From Roseivirga spongicola (GTDB lineage Bacteria; Bacteroidota; Bacteroidia; Cytophagales; Cyclobacteriaceae): a stretch of 64,000 nucleotides of DNA. Every line of letters begins with the position of its first letter. Positions within the stretch are counted from its first letter, which is position 1. This document shows positions 1 to 9,424 of the stretch, piece after piece. The notes beneath the pieces were generated by a model, which ran no database searches, had not been told where the DNA came from, and saw only the letters and a program-made list of their open reading frames with translations. Made by a program: the position numbers and the translations under genes. The stretch is taken from assembly GCF_001592965.1 (NCBI RefSeq), contig NZ_LRPC01000029.1:124001-188000 (forward strand), given 5' to 3'.

Positions 1-2886
1 TACAAGCTCAAAGAAGAATATAAGGTTGAAAGCGTAGCCCTAGCAAGAAAATCGGTAGCCGAAAAATCCAATAGATTCAAGTCTTTAGAAAAAGGCATTC
101 AGCAAGAAACCGATCGTAAGCTGGAGATCAATCAAATGATGGCGAGTCAAGAAGCCATTATTGAAAAGGGAAAGACAGAACTCATAAACAAAGAGAAGCT
201 TCTTGCTTCAAGGCAAAGAACACTCAATGAGCACGTCAATAAAATCAGGCAATATGAGAGTGAGCGTAAAATTAAAAATGAGCGTCTCACGTTCTTGGAA
301 GACAAAAGTGATAGCCTTAGAGAACAATTAGAAGCAGATAAGAAGAGTAACGATAGAGCGTCTTTCAGCTTAGAGAGCCTTAGAAACGAGTTAGAAGATG
401 CTGCGAAACAACTACAAGTTGTTGAACAAGAGGTAAAATCTCTCGAAAAAATTTATGCTGAACAGAAGCAGATAAGTCAGGAAGCTCAGTTGGCCTATGA
501 AGAGCATAGAAAAACGTTCACCTCAAAACGAGAGCGTTTATTCAACCTTCGGAAGGAAATAGAAATCAAGGAGATTCAATTACAAACACTAAAGTCTGAG
601 TTTGAAAAAACAGAAACAGACTCAACCGAACAATCGGAAACCCTTGAGCGCTTCGATGACAAGTTGGCCATGCTGGAAGAGCAAAAGGAAGAAAAAGAAG
701 CGCTGCTAACCAAGAGAAAAACTGAAGAAGAACGACACACTAAAGCTATTCAGGACACGACTGAAACTATTGATATCATCCGGGAGGAAATGACTCAGGT
801 TAGTCGTAAGCTCGACAGCAAGAATAACGAATATAATCTCACCAAATCACTAGTAGAGAATCTTGAGGGCTTTCCAGAAGCAATTAAATTCTTGAAGAAG
901 AAAGCCAACTGGAACAAAAACGCTCCACTCCTTTCTGACATTATCGCCTGTGACGACAAGTATCGTGTAACTATTGAGAACTACTTAGAAAGTTACATGA
1001 ATTACTACATTGTTGACACCGAAAGGCAAGCTTTTGAAGCTGTCAACATCCTCAGCGATGCATCTAAAGGCAAGGCCAACTTCTTTGTGCTCGATGCTTT
1101 CGACAAGTTTAGCCCACAACCTTCTAAGTTATATGACAATGCCATCCCGGCCACCGAGATTGTAGAATTCGACCCTAAATACAAAAGACTTATTGGCTAC
1201 ATTCTGGAGAATGTATTCATTGTTAAGGGTGGCCCTGGGGATATTCCAATGGATACCGATGCAGTATTTATTACTGAGAGTGGCAAGTACACTAAGAGAA
1301 GATTCAGTGTTTCTGGCGGTTCAGTAGGCCTCTTTGAAGGCAAAAGGATTGGGCGAGCCAAAAACCTTGAAAAACTGCAGAAGATTATCAAGGATCTTGA
1401 GGCGAAAAGCGTGAACATTAAAGATCGCCTAGATCAGAAACAACAAGAACTGGCGCGACTTAAATCTAACTCCTTCAAATCTGATATTGAAGAACTACAA
1501 AGAGACTTCAACCAAATTAACGAAGAGTACATCTCTGTAAAAACTAGAAAAGAGCAGCTTTCTCAAATGCTTTCTAACCATGCTAATAAAAAGGAAGAAA
1601 TGGTTAAGGGCATAGAAAGACTAACTGGAGAACTTGAAAAGCTAAAACCTCAAGTTGAAGAAGAGGAAGCAGTATTTGAAGAATTGGAAGCTGGAATTGT
1701 AGAGCTAGAGGAGAAAGCCAAAACAGCAGCCAGTGCGCTCTCTGAAAGATCTCAGGTTTTTAACGATAAGAACATTCTGTTCCATCAAAAGCAGAACAGG
1801 GTTGAGTCTATCAAGCAAGAGATAGGTTATAAAGAAACTGCTTTTGAAAGTAGTAAACAGCGCATAAGTAAAAATCAAGAAGAGCTAGAGCGCAACGAAT
1901 TAGAGATCAGAAAACTCATAGATTCATCGGAAAACAATGAGGACGAACTCATTGAAATGTACGATGAAAAGGATGCTATTGAAAAAGGAGTCAATGAGGC
2001 TGAAAAAGAATATTATGCTCACCGAGGTGATATTGACGTAGCTGAAAAAACACTCAGAGAGCTTCGCCATAAAAGAGAATCTAGCGATGCACTCATAATG
2101 GAGCAGCAGAACAAGCTAAACGACACCAGATTAGAGTTAAGTGCTGTAAAAGAACGACTTTCTGTTGAGTTTAAGGTAGACCTAGATGCCATTCTGAAAG
2201 AAGAAGCTGAACCTGACGAAAGACCTGCAGACGAAATAGAGGAAAGAGTATTAAAGCTTAGGGATAAGCTTGAAAAAATGGGGCCAATCAACCCTATGGC
2301 TATGGAAGCTTATGATGAAATTAAAGAGCGCCACACCTTCATTACTGAGCAGAAAAATGACCTGGTAGAGGCCAAAGACTCTTTGCTTCAAACCATAGAT
2401 GAAATTGACACCGTAGCTAAAGACACCTTCCTCGAAGCATTTGCTTTGATTAAGGAAAACTTCATCAAAGTGTTCAGGTCTTTATTTACGGAAGAAGACG
2501 ATTGTGACCTACGACTTACAGACCCAAGTAATCCATTGGATTCAGCAATTGACATTATGGCTAAGCCAAAAGGAAAGAGACCTTTAACAATCAATCAGCT
2601 TTCTGGTGGCGAAAAAACACTAACAGCCACCTCTTTGCTTTTTGCCATATATCTGCTTAAACCGGCTCCATTCTGTATATTCGATGAGGTTGATGCGCCT
2701 TTGGATGACGCCAATATTGACAAGTTCAACAACATCATTAAGAAATTCTCCAACGATTCACAGTTTATCATCGTAACGCATAACAAGCGAACCATGGCTT
2801 CTACAGACATTATTTATGGCATTACCATGATTGAACAAGGTGTTTCAAGGGTTGTACCTGTAGACCTAAGAGAACTGGCCGATTAA
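1..2886 (+). CDS. smc: Chromosome partition protein SMC, C-terminal part (5' end outside window)
   Basis: The frame is open from base 1, so the gene starts before the window; about 961 codons are present. Long heptad-rich coiled coil flanks a hinge domain (about codons 280-420 of the visible part, 'PEAIKFLKKKANW' through 'SGGSVGLF', with the Gly-rich hinge exit). The C-terminal ATPase half-head carries the ABC signature LSGGEKTLTA and the Walker B/D-loop FDEVDAPLDDAN. SMC proteins dimerise at the hinge and use the paired heads to extrude and tether DNA with ScpA/ScpB during chromosome organisation. The N-terminal Walker A half is not visible. It ends 8 bp before the next gene, which may be co-transcribed. 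Identity as SMC rather than another SMC-like ATPase is strongly supported by the hinge and head motifs together. Confidence 0.96.
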   Translation, partial: YKLKEEYKVESVALARKSVAEKSNRFKSLEKGIQQETDRKLEINQMMASQEAIIEKGKTELINKEKLLASRQRTLNEHVNKIRQYESERKIKNERLTFLEDKSDSLREQLEADKKSNDRASFSLESLRNELEDAAKQLQVVEQEVKSLEKIYAEQKQISQEAQLAYEEHRKTFTSKRERLFNLRKEIEIKEIQLQTLKSEFEKTETDSTEQSETLERFDDKLAMLEEQKEEKEALLTKRKTEEERHTKAIQDTTETIDIIREEMTQVSRKLDSKNNEYNLTKSLVENLEGFPEAIKFLKKKANWNKNAPLLSDIIACDDKYRVTIENYLESYMNYYIVDTERQAFEAVNILSDASKGKANFFVLDAFDKFSPQPSKLYDNAIPATEIVEFDPKYKRLIGYILENVFIVKGGPGDIPMDTDAVFITESGKYTKRRFSVSGGSVGLFEGKRIGRAKNLEKLQKIIKDLEAKSVNIKDRLDQKQQELARLKSNSFKSDIEELQRDFNQINEEYISVKTRKEQLSQMLSNHANKKEEMVKGIERLTGELEKLKPQVEEEEAVFEELEAGIVELEEKAKTAASALSERSQVFNDKNILFHQKQNRVESIKQEIGYKETAFESSKQRISKNQEELERNELEIRKLIDSSENNEDELIEMYDEKDAIEKGVNEAEKEYYAHRGDIDVAEKTLRELRHKRESSDALIMEQQNKLNDTRLELSAVKERLSVEFKVDLDAILKEEAEPDERPADEIEERVLKLRDKLEKMGPINPMAMEAYDEIKERHTFITEQKNDLVEAKDSLLQTIDEIDTVAKDTFLEAFALIKENFIKVFRSLFTEEDDCDLRLTDPSNPLDSAIDIMAKPKGKRPLTINQLSGGEKTLTATSLLFAIYLLKPAPFCIFDEVDAPLDDANIDKFNNIIKKFSNDSQFIIVTHNKRTMASTDIIYGITMIEQGVSRVVPVDLRELAD

Positions 2887-2894
2887 CTAAACTC

Positions 2895-3605
2895 ATGAAA
2901 AAAATCACCTTAAAACTAATTGCTATTGGTCTTATTTTCTGCACCATGGCATGCTCATCTGTTTCAAATTCATCATCTATGAACAGGAAAAACAACAATT
3001 CCCCGCTCAACTATTTAGCCTTGGGCGATTCTTACACAATTGGTGAAAGTGTGGCCGAAAGTGAAAGATGGCCAGTACAACTGGCTGAAAGACTTCGAGC
3101 TGACGGCATAGCCATTAATGCCCCAAAGATTATTGCTACAACAGGTTGGAGAACGGACCAACTCAAAGCAGCTATTGAAAAAGATGATGAATTACTCGAA
3201 ACGTATGACCTAGTTTCATTACTTATTGGTGTAAACAATCAATACCAGAACCGATCGGTAGAGAGCTTTGCTCCTGAGTTTGAAGAACTACTTCAAAAAT
3301 CTATTGAATTAGCAGGTGGCAATACAAACAAAGTTTTTGTGGTATCTATTCCAGATTATGGAAAAACTCCATTTGGTGCTTCTAAAGCTGAAAAAATCGC
3401 TAAAGCACTAAATGAATACAACCGAGTTTCTAAAGAGATTTGTGAAAAGTATAAGGTTGAGTATTTCAACATAACTCCTATTTCTAGACAGGCCGATCCT
3501 GATGCAAAACTTGTTGCCGAAGACAACCTCCACCCTTCTGGTGAACAGTATCGCCAATGGGTAGAGTCTTTTTACAAAGAGGTTAAGAAAATTGCGAAGC
3601 AATGA
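2895..3605 (+). CDS. SGNH/GDSL-family lipoprotein hydrolase
   Basis: The N-terminus is a lipoprotein signal: a charged KK start, a hydrophobic run and a lipobox ending TMAC, so Cys20 would be lipidated. The mature part starts with block I 'LGDSYTIGE' (nucleophile Ser in GDS), has 'LLIGVNNQYQ' resembling block III with the oxyanion Asn, and ends with block V 'DNLHPSG', supplying the Asp-x-x-His pair. These are the hallmarks of SGNH esterases/lipases. At 236 residues it is a normal single-domain size. Its substrate cannot be read from sequence; acyl ester or acetyl-sugar hydrolysis at the cell envelope is the family expectation. The stop overlaps the next start (ATGA), so the two genes are translationally coupled. 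Confidence 0.88.
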   Translation: MKKITLKLIAIGLIFCTMACSSVSNSSSMNRKNNNSPLNYLALGDSYTIGESVAESERWPVQLAERLRADGIAINAPKIIATTGWRTDQLKAAIEKDDELLETYDLVSLLIGVNNQYQNRSVESFAPEFEELLQKSIELAGGNTNKVFVVSIPDYGKTPFGASKAEKIAKALNEYNRVSKEICEKYKVEYFNITPISRQADPDAKLVAEDNLHPSGEQYRQWVESFYKEVKKIAKQ

Positions 3606-4453
3606 GAGCCTTCTTCCTTCTTTTCACTATAGTTCTTGGGCAGTCTTTAGTTTTTGCGCAAACCACTGGCCCTGAAAAAGGCCATCTGATTATTGCTGGA
3701 GGCGGCTTAAAAGACAAGGCTGTTTTCGACAAGTTTATCGAACTGGCTGGAGGAAGTGATTCTCACATTGTGGTAATACCTACAGCAGGTGGTTATGAAG
3801 TTACCGAAGAGGTAATTGAAAGACTCACTCAAGAATGGCTAAATAGAGGCGCTAGCAAGGTGAGCATCTTACATACCATAAACCCTGATGAATCGAATCA
3901 ACAAGAATTTGCTAACGTTTTAGATGAGGCTACAGGTGTTTTCTTTCCGGGTGGTAGACAATGGAGATTGGCCGACTCCTATTTGAACACTTTGGTTCAT
4001 AAGAAGCTCAACCAGCTTTTGAACCGAGGAGGAATTATAGCTGGCTCTTCTGCCGGAGCCACCATTCAAGGTTCATACTTAGCCCGCGGTGATTCTAAAA
4101 CCAACACCATCATGATGGGCGATCATGAAGAGGGACTCAGTTTTATAAGCAATATCGCCATAGACCAACATACGCTAGCTAGAAATAGACACTTCGATAT
4201 GTTTGAAATCCTGAATAAGCATCCGCAATTATTAGGCATTTCAATAGATGAAAACACTGCCATACTCGTTTCAGGGAACGAATTTGAGGTTTTAGGTCAG
4301 AGTTATGTCATGGTTTATGATGGCACTCACTGGGATCAAACCAAAGGGGAATTCGTAAAAAACGAAGCGCATCAAGAACGATTTCATGTTCTTAGGAAAG
4401 GTGGAAAGTATAATATGAAAGAGCGAAAGGTAGGAAAGCCCCTACAAAAATAG
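3602..4453 (+). CDS. Cyanophycinase-like S51 family peptidase, exported
   Basis: The 283-residue product has a short Sec signal peptide (ends LVFAQ) and then the S51 fold: 'GHLIIAGGGLKD' strand, 'HIVVIPTAGG', and the nucleophile elbow 'GSSAGA' (Ser inside G-S-S-A-G-A), followed by 'SNIAIDQH' that supplies the His region. Cyanophycinases hydrolyse beta-linked aspartyl-arginine polymers, and related secreted Bacteroidota members probably act on isoaspartyl peptides; the true substrate here is unknown. The start overlaps the stop of the upstream lipoprotein esterase by 4 bp (ATGA), so they form one small operon. Confidence 0.85.
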   Translation: MRAFFLLFTIVLGQSLVFAQTTGPEKGHLIIAGGGLKDKAVFDKFIELAGGSDSHIVVIPTAGGYEVTEEVIERLTQEWLNRGASKVSILHTINPDESNQQEFANVLDEATGVFFPGGRQWRLADSYLNTLVHKKLNQLLNRGGIIAGSSAGATIQGSYLARGDSKTNTIMMGDHEEGLSFISNIAIDQHTLARNRHFDMFEILNKHPQLLGISIDENTAILVSGNEFEVLGQSYVMVYDGTHWDQTKGEFVKNEAHQERFHVLRKGGKYNMKERKVGKPLQK

Positions 4454-4745
4454 ACACAATAGTTTCATCAAGTATCCTAGCTAAATCTATGGGATGACGG
4501 TAGAAATACCATTCCTAACCCTTTTATAGTTTGACTATATAAAACTTCAGCACTAATTACATTCGAATTAAAGCCTCAATTTTCGAGATCTTTTTAATAC
4601 TCATCATTAGTGACGAGAGCACGCATAATCAATCCTAATAGATAAGATTCATAGTATTCACATACAGAATACTGCTTAATAAAATAATCTATTGGATTCT
4701 AAATTATTTATTCAAATCTTGTTTATCAATTAAACACAAAAAAAT

Positions 4746-5834
4746 ATGAAAACAAGAATACCAATATCTTTATTTCTTTTTATAGTATGCAACTTAACTA
4801 TATATGCTCAATGGAACGAACAATCAAACAATTTCACTAATGGTCATTTGGGAATAGGTAGTAACGCTAACACCAACTCGCTTTACATATACGGAAGTAA
4901 CTCTCAAAACTTACTCAAAGTTGAAAATAGTCGAGATTCTGATGCCGGAATCGAATTTGAAAGTAACCTAGCAAACTTTAAAATAGGAGCTGGTATTGGT
5001 AACGGAACCAACTCTTTTACCATTTATGATTTGAATGCCTTACAGTTAAGAATGATTATCAATGGTTCAGGTCAAGTAGGTATTGGCACATCTTCTCCAA
5101 CATCTGGATACATTCTAGATGTGAATGGTAATTTAAAAGTGGGAAGCAACATATATACATCTGGAAATGTTACATCTTACGATTTAGATGCAACTTACGT
5201 GGATGGCTATCAAGGAGATTTTTACAATGTCTATTACAATAACCTTTATTCTTCATCAGATAAAAGATTAAAGTCAAACATTGAAGAAGACGTGGCTAGT
5301 CATGAAGAGATATACAAAATAAAAACATACAATTACCAATTTAAAGATGATAATGAAGGTCGAACAAGACATGGAGTTATGGCTCAAGATATAAGAGAAA
5401 TTCTCCCTGAACTAGTTTCAACTGATCAAGATGGCTATTTGGCGGTAAATTATGTTGACATGATCCCTCTCATGTTAAGAGCTATTCAAGACCAAAAACA
5501 AACCATAGATGCCTTACAGGCCGAACTAGTAACATTGAAAAACAGTATCATTTCTGACGAAGACTTGAAACAAAAAATGGAAGTTGAAGGAGATTTCTTT
5601 AAGGTATATCCAAATCCATCAAGTTCAGAATCCAAAATTGAAATCATTCAAGAGGGAGAAAATGCTCAAATTCATATCACCAACCTAAATGGCGAGACAG
5701 TTAAGTCTATTAATGTTGATAATCTCAAAAATATGAGACTTGATGATGCTAATCTGACAAACGGTGTCTACTTCGTGAGATACTATATTTCAGGAGAATT
5801 AAAACAGACCAAAAGAATACTTATTAAAAAGTAG
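4746..5834 (+). CDS. Tail-fibre-type S74 chaperone domain protein with T9SS sorting domain
   Basis: A signal peptide (ends TIYAQ) is followed by a low-complexity beta-rich region and the motif VGIGTSSP typical of Bacteroidota tail-fibre-like surface proteins. Residues about 176-250 form a peptidase S74 intramolecular chaperone domain, seen by 'SDKRLKSNI' and 'HGVMAQDIREILPELV'. A short coiled coil ('DQKQTIDALQAEL') follows. The last 75 residues are a type A T9SS sorting domain ('VYPNPSS' to 'NGVYFVRYY...KRILIKK'), which directs export through the type IX machine and release or anchoring at the cell surface. The combination suggests a trimeric surface fibre that matures itself by S74 cleavage; its role is not known. 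Confidence 0.85.
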   Translation: MKTRIPISLFLFIVCNLTIYAQWNEQSNNFTNGHLGIGSNANTNSLYIYGSNSQNLLKVENSRDSDAGIEFESNLANFKIGAGIGNGTNSFTIYDLNALQLRMIINGSGQVGIGTSSPTSGYILDVNGNLKVGSNIYTSGNVTSYDLDATYVDGYQGDFYNVYYNNLYSSSDKRLKSNIEEDVASHEEIYKIKTYNYQFKDDNEGRTRHGVMAQDIREILPELVSTDQDGYLAVNYVDMIPLMLRAIQDQKQTIDALQAELVTLKNSIISDEDLKQKMEVEGDFFKVYPNPSSSESKIEIIQEGENAQIHITNLNGETVKSINVDNLKNMRLDDANLTNGVYFVRYYISGELKQTKRILIKK

Positions 5835-5855
5835 GTCAATTCAATACTCAATTCT

Positions 5856-5885
5856 CAAGGGTGTCAGATTGACAAGACATCCTTG
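5856..5885. terminator. Hairpin downstream of the S74/T9SS gene
   Basis: A 10-bp stem (CAAGGGTGTC pairing with GACATCCTTG, one G-T pair) with a 10-base loop lies 21 bp after the stop codon. There is no clear T tract on either strand, so it may be a weak or factor-assisted terminator or mRNA-stabilising hairpin. Confidence 0.4.
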
Positions 5886-6005
5886 ATTAAAACTCCTAGC
5901 TTAATCAGCATTTGATTGAAATCCTCCTTGACAAAGGACATTTTGTTGAGCTTTAATATCATCAAATGCTTTTACACCTGCCCCTTAAACAACTGTGGAT
6001 AATAT

Positions 6006-6026
6006 GAAAAAGACTTTTAAAGTCTA
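6006..6026 (-). terminator. Weak terminator-like hairpin after the first YceI-like gene
   Basis: A 7-bp perfect stem AGACTTT/AAAGTCT lies 13 bp past the stop of the minus-strand YceI-like gene and is followed on that strand by TTTTC. The stem is short and AT-rich. Confidence 0.35.
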
Positions 6027-6038
6027 TCAATATTTGAT

Positions 6039-6590
6039 TTACCACAGACTCAACTCTAAACGAACATTCAGCTCTTCTTTCACTTTTAGCAACCCTAAAA
6101 ACTTTTTGGGAGGCTCTAGGTCAAAGTAGCTTAGGTTGAGTTCAAATTCTGCTTTTAGAAGCTGTATTCCGTTTTCTTCCACCAGAATAAAAGGAAGCTT
6201 CTCCATGTATAGCTCCTTGCCTACCAGCTTAAGCCTTAATGAACTGAAGTAAGCGTTTTCCTCCTGATAGAACTGTTCTACCAAAACATGAATGAACGGA
6301 TAGTCATCAGACTGAAGCGTTTTATTAAAGTCTCTATTGAGCATTTTATTGCCACAACCAAAGCCATTTACGGGTAGGTATATATCCATCAACGGACTAT
6401 CCCTTACATACTTTGCATCAAATAATAAAGTATCCTTTTCATTGCTTTGTTGATAATCACAGGCAAAACGTCCAAAAGAGGTTACCCCGTCTATAATAAC
6501 AGTCTTCCCTGTTACCACATGAAAGTCTTGCGCCTTTACGGATAACAGGGAAATACTGCAGATTATAAATATGATTGTTCTTTTGATCAT
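6039..6590 (-). CDS. Divergent YceI-like exported protein
   Basis: The 183-residue product has a signal peptide (ends SVKAQ). The pattern of the rest resembles YceI proteins: a central region where basic residues precede 'DDYPFIHVLV', and a C-terminal 'YFDLEPPKKFLGLLKVKEEL' close to the 'DFDLDPPSALAGTIKAKDDL' of the neighbour at 9425-9991. YceI proteins are lipocalin-like beta-barrels of the periplasm that bind polyisoprenoid-type lipids. This copy is the most divergent of four in this cluster and lacks the 'GTSxLHDW' start motif, so its ligand may differ. It is the last gene of the leftward cluster, 37 bp after the broken barrel gene. Confidence 0.65.
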   Translation of the reverse strand: MIKRTIIFIICSISLLSVKAQDFHVVTGKTVIIDGVTSFGRFACDYQQSNEKDTLLFDAKYVRDSPLMDIYLPVNGFGCGNKMLNRDFNKTLQSDDYPFIHVLVEQFYQEENAYFSSLRLKLVGKELYMEKLPFILVEENGIQLLKAEFELNLSYFDLEPPKKFLGLLKVKEELNVRLELSLW

Positions 6591-6627
6591 GCCAATTAGG
6601 CTAACTCATAAAACTCAATCACCTTTT

Positions 6628-7892
6628 TTAGAAACCAATTACTGCCTCAATGACAATACCGTTGAACTTACCATCTTGGTACTTAGTATTGGTGTAGCCA
6701 GCCCCAGAATACTCTTGGTTTACATACTCGAGTTTCATAAGCACATTGTCAGTCATAAACCAGCCGCCACCAAGGTTAAATCTACTAATCTCTTGAGTAG
6801 CTGCCGCATCGCTGACTTCTCCCTCTACAGAGTTGTACCTGGCCCCTAGGTACCACTGCTCACTCACACCAAATCTGTACAAACCTTCAAGACCAATTTG
6901 AGTAAAGCTTCCGCCAACAGCATCATTACCATTTGAACTTACTTCATACACTCCGAAGAACTCAAGGCCTTGATACTTATAACGAATGGGTTAATCTGAA
7001 TAGCAGTATGATAAGCAAAACCAGGGTTGAATCTTGGGTCGAAGTTGCTACCTCCATTGGCCACTGTTGCCAACAAGCTGTAGTATCTACCTCCTGCTCT
7101 ATCACCATTGTAGATATAGTCTCGAGTACCTTTATCTGAGCTAGAGTATAATGAACCTGTCAATCTCAGTCTTAAGTCGTCATTCATTTGTTTGTCCCAA
7201 CCTACTTTGCTGTAGAATACGAACCCATCGTCTCCTTTTACCGGGCTTTGATTCAATCTACCATTGGTTATACCCGCAACCAAAATCCAGTCAGAAGGCT
7301 GCAAAGTCACCTCCAAGAATGGTTCAGTAGTAAAGGCATCCATAATGTAGTTTCCAACAAATGGGTTGTAGATAGCCATTGCGTTATCAGATCTTCTGAA
7401 CTGCGCATCACCATAGTTTATTTGGTCCATACCCACACGAATGGTAGCTATATCCATCAAGCCAGACAAGAATCCCTCTTGAATGAAGTCTAACTTATCG
7501 AACTGCAGGTATCCACCTTTTACATAAGCCTGAGTGTGGTTACGAGAAGAGAGGTAGGTTCTCAAGTGCATTCTCATACCATCGGCCAATTGTGCGTCTA
7601 TGTTAAGGTTTGCAGTTGGTAGGTTAAAGTTTGAACCTAAATCCACTAATGGATCACCCACTACAGAATTTTCATGACTCAAACCCTGAAACTGAATGGC
7701 AAAGTCGCCACCAACTCTTACGTTTAATCCATTGTAAACTACTGTATCAGTTTTCGAAGTTTCGAATACATTAAGGCCTGCTTTACCAATTGGTCTAAAG
7801 TATTGCAAAGGTTTGCGAGGGTCTACCTGGGCAAAGCCCATCACGCTGCTCAATAAAAACAGCAATACGAGAGTTATTTTAAAGTTTTTCAT
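6628..7892 (-). pseudogene. Porin-like outer membrane beta-barrel protein, broken by a frameshift
   Basis: Two overlapping minus-strand frames together form one protein of about 421 residues. The upstream part (from 7892, 317 codons to a stop at 6939) has a signal peptide (MGFAQ) and alternating amphipathic beta strands ('LRMHLRTYL', 'DLRLRLTGSLY'). The downstream part (6628 to about 6975) continues in the -1 frame with 'YQGLEFFGVYEVSS' and ends in a barrel-like terminal strand 'GIVIEAVIGF' with C-terminal Phe. The total of 1265 bases is one short of a whole number of codons, so a single lost base near 6970-6985 explains it. The final strands needed for barrel assembly are out of frame. It could be a true pseudogene, a phase-variable gene or a sequencing error. 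It lies 6 bp downstream of a YceI gene, suggesting a shared operon. Confidence 0.8.
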
Positions 7893-7898
7893 TACTAT

Positions 7899-8477
7899 TT
7901 AGTTTTGGAAAGTTGCTTTGAATTCAATGGTGACATCATCACCTGTTTTGACGGTTCCCATCAAGGCAGTTGGTGGGTCTATTTTAAAGTCTGTTAGACG
8001 AAAATCCGTGCTTCCTTTGATGGTGTATGCACTGCCAGTTTGCTCCACCTCTATATCAAAAGTCACGTCTCTACTGAAGCCTGCGATAGTAAGTTTGGCT
8101 GTTGCCTTTCCTTTAGTTGCTGACTCCATGGTACAATTGTTTAGCACAAACTCAATGCTGGGATACTCTTCTGTTTTGAGTGCCTTGTATGCATTTTTGT
8201 CCATGCCCTTTTTTCCACTCTTTAGGCTTTCGGCCTTAAGAGTTATTTCCGACCCTGTAAAGCTGGGCACTCCATTGGCGTCCTTCTTAACAGTTATAAA
8301 ACCCACGGCCTCCTCGGAGGTCATGTGCCAATCGTGTAGGGTTGAAGTTCCCTTAACTACATATTCTTGAGAATTAGGTTTTAGATTTACTTTCTGCTGG
8401 GCTTGCAAACTGAAAGCTGCAAACATGAGTATTACCAGGCTCAGAATTTTCACTCTATTTTTAGCTCCACTTTTCAT
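7899..8477 (-). CDS. YceI-family exported lipid-binding-like protein
   Basis: This 192-residue protein has a signal peptide (ends SLQAQ) and the full YceI pattern: 'VVKGTSTLHDWHM' at the start of the domain, 'LKSGKKGMDKNAYKALKTEEYPSIEF' region in the middle, and 'FRLTDFKIDPP' near the end. YceI domains form an eight-stranded barrel that binds polyisoprenoids or fatty amides in the periplasm. The start at 8477 places the positive residues of the signal peptide correctly. It lies just upstream of the broken barrel gene (6 bp gap), so the pair was probably co-expressed. The ligand is unknown. Confidence 0.9.
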   Translation of the reverse strand: MKSGAKNRVKILSLVILMFAAFSLQAQQKVNLKPNSQEYVVKGTSTLHDWHMTSEEAVGFITVKKDANGVPSFTGSEITLKAESLKSGKKGMDKNAYKALKTEEYPSIEFVLNNCTMESATKGKATAKLTIAGFSRDVTFDIEVEQTGSAYTIKGSTDFRLTDFKIDPPTALMGTVKTGDDVTIEFKATFQN

Positions 8478-8613
8478 GATTCCGGTTCCTTATTTGATGT
8501 ACTCAAAGGTATTTAGCCGGTATTCGCTGGAGCGTGACGGGAATCAAGTCTTTTTGTGATCTTTATTACACAAAAACCTGACTTAGATCATGATTTTCGT
8601 TGCTGCGGAAAGC

Positions 8614-8643
8614 ATAAAAAAAGAGGCTCTCAAAGCCTCTTTT
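8614..8643 (-). terminator. Rho-independent terminator of the middle YceI gene
   Basis: On the minus strand the hairpin AAAAGAGGCT/AGCCTCTTTT with a 5-base loop is followed by seven T residues. It lies about 30 bp after the stop of the 8672-9253 gene and ends that transcript. Confidence 0.85.
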
Positions 8644-8671
8644 GGGTGCGTTGCCTGTTAAACACTTCTAT

Positions 8672-9253
8672 CTATTTGATATCGTTAGCTTTAACCAATG
8701 GCAATTGCACTTCAATTTTTAAATCATCTTCACATTGTACTGCACCACCAAAATCTGTTGGAGGCTCCAGACCAAATGCACTGAATTTTGACTCCGCAGT
8801 AGCAACTATCCAAACAATTTCATCCTGCATTCTGGTAGAGAATGTAAACAACAGATCTACATTCTTTCCAGCCATATACAAATTGCCATGCATTTGCATG
8901 GGTTCATCATTTAACTGGGAAAAACCATAGGCAAAAAAAGTAACCAGTGGGTTGTCTTCCGTAAGTAAAACAGATTGAGCTTTCTTGGTCATTCTCTTAT
9001 TCTCAGCATTCTTTATGGTCTTTGCATCTATGTTTACAATAACCCTAGACAAATGCTGCAACTGATCTCCATTCATCAGTATTTGGGCATCTCCTTTCAA
9101 CTGGTTGGACTTGAGCATCCATTCCGAAGTATTGGATTTGCCACTAATCACTAGATAGCCTGAGCCATCTACTATCTCGTATTTCTCTTGTGCCTCAGCT
9201 TGAACTACAAACACGAGAAACAGTGCTGAAGTTATGATTCTTAAAGTTCTCAT
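8672..9253 (-). CDS. YceI-family exported protein
   Basis: A 193-residue product with signal peptide (ends VVQAEAQ). It shows the YceI features 'GYLVISGKSNTSEWML', 'KSVLLTEDNPLVTFF'-like middle segment (here 'AQSVLLTEDNPLVTFF') and 'SAFGLEPPTDFGGAVQCEDDL' near the end. The conserved 'xxxPPTxxGG' segment marks the family. It has its own terminator downstream and a 171-bp spacer upstream, so it is probably a single-gene unit inside the YceI cluster. The ligand is unknown; membrane or quinone-type lipid carriage is the family expectation. Confidence 0.85.
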   Translation of the reverse strand: MRTLRIITSALFLVFVVQAEAQEKYEIVDGSGYLVISGKSNTSEWMLKSNQLKGDAQILMNGDQLQHLSRVIVNIDAKTIKNAENKRMTKKAQSVLLTEDNPLVTFFAYGFSQLNDEPMQMHGNLYMAGKNVDLLFTFSTRMQDEIVWIVATAESKFSAFGLEPPTDFGGAVQCEDDLKIEVQLPLVKANDIK

Positions 9254-9374
9254 GGCCTTAGAATTTACTTAAGTAAAGCTATTGCCATGTCAAAAAAACT
9301 TGGCTAACCAGTGTCATAACCAAGTATGATAATTATCAGATTTTGAACACTTTATGAAAAAAAAGTATAGTCAA

Positions 9375-9403
9375 CAAAAAAGCCCTGGAGTACCAAGGCT
9401 TTG
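9375..9403 (-). terminator. Rho-independent terminator after the first YceI gene
   Basis: Minus-strand hairpin AAAGCC-TTGG / CCAG-GGCTTT followed by six T residues, about 22 bp downstream of the stop of the 9425-9991 gene. Confidence 0.8.
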
Positions 9404-9424
9404 AAAATAATTTATAGACTTATC

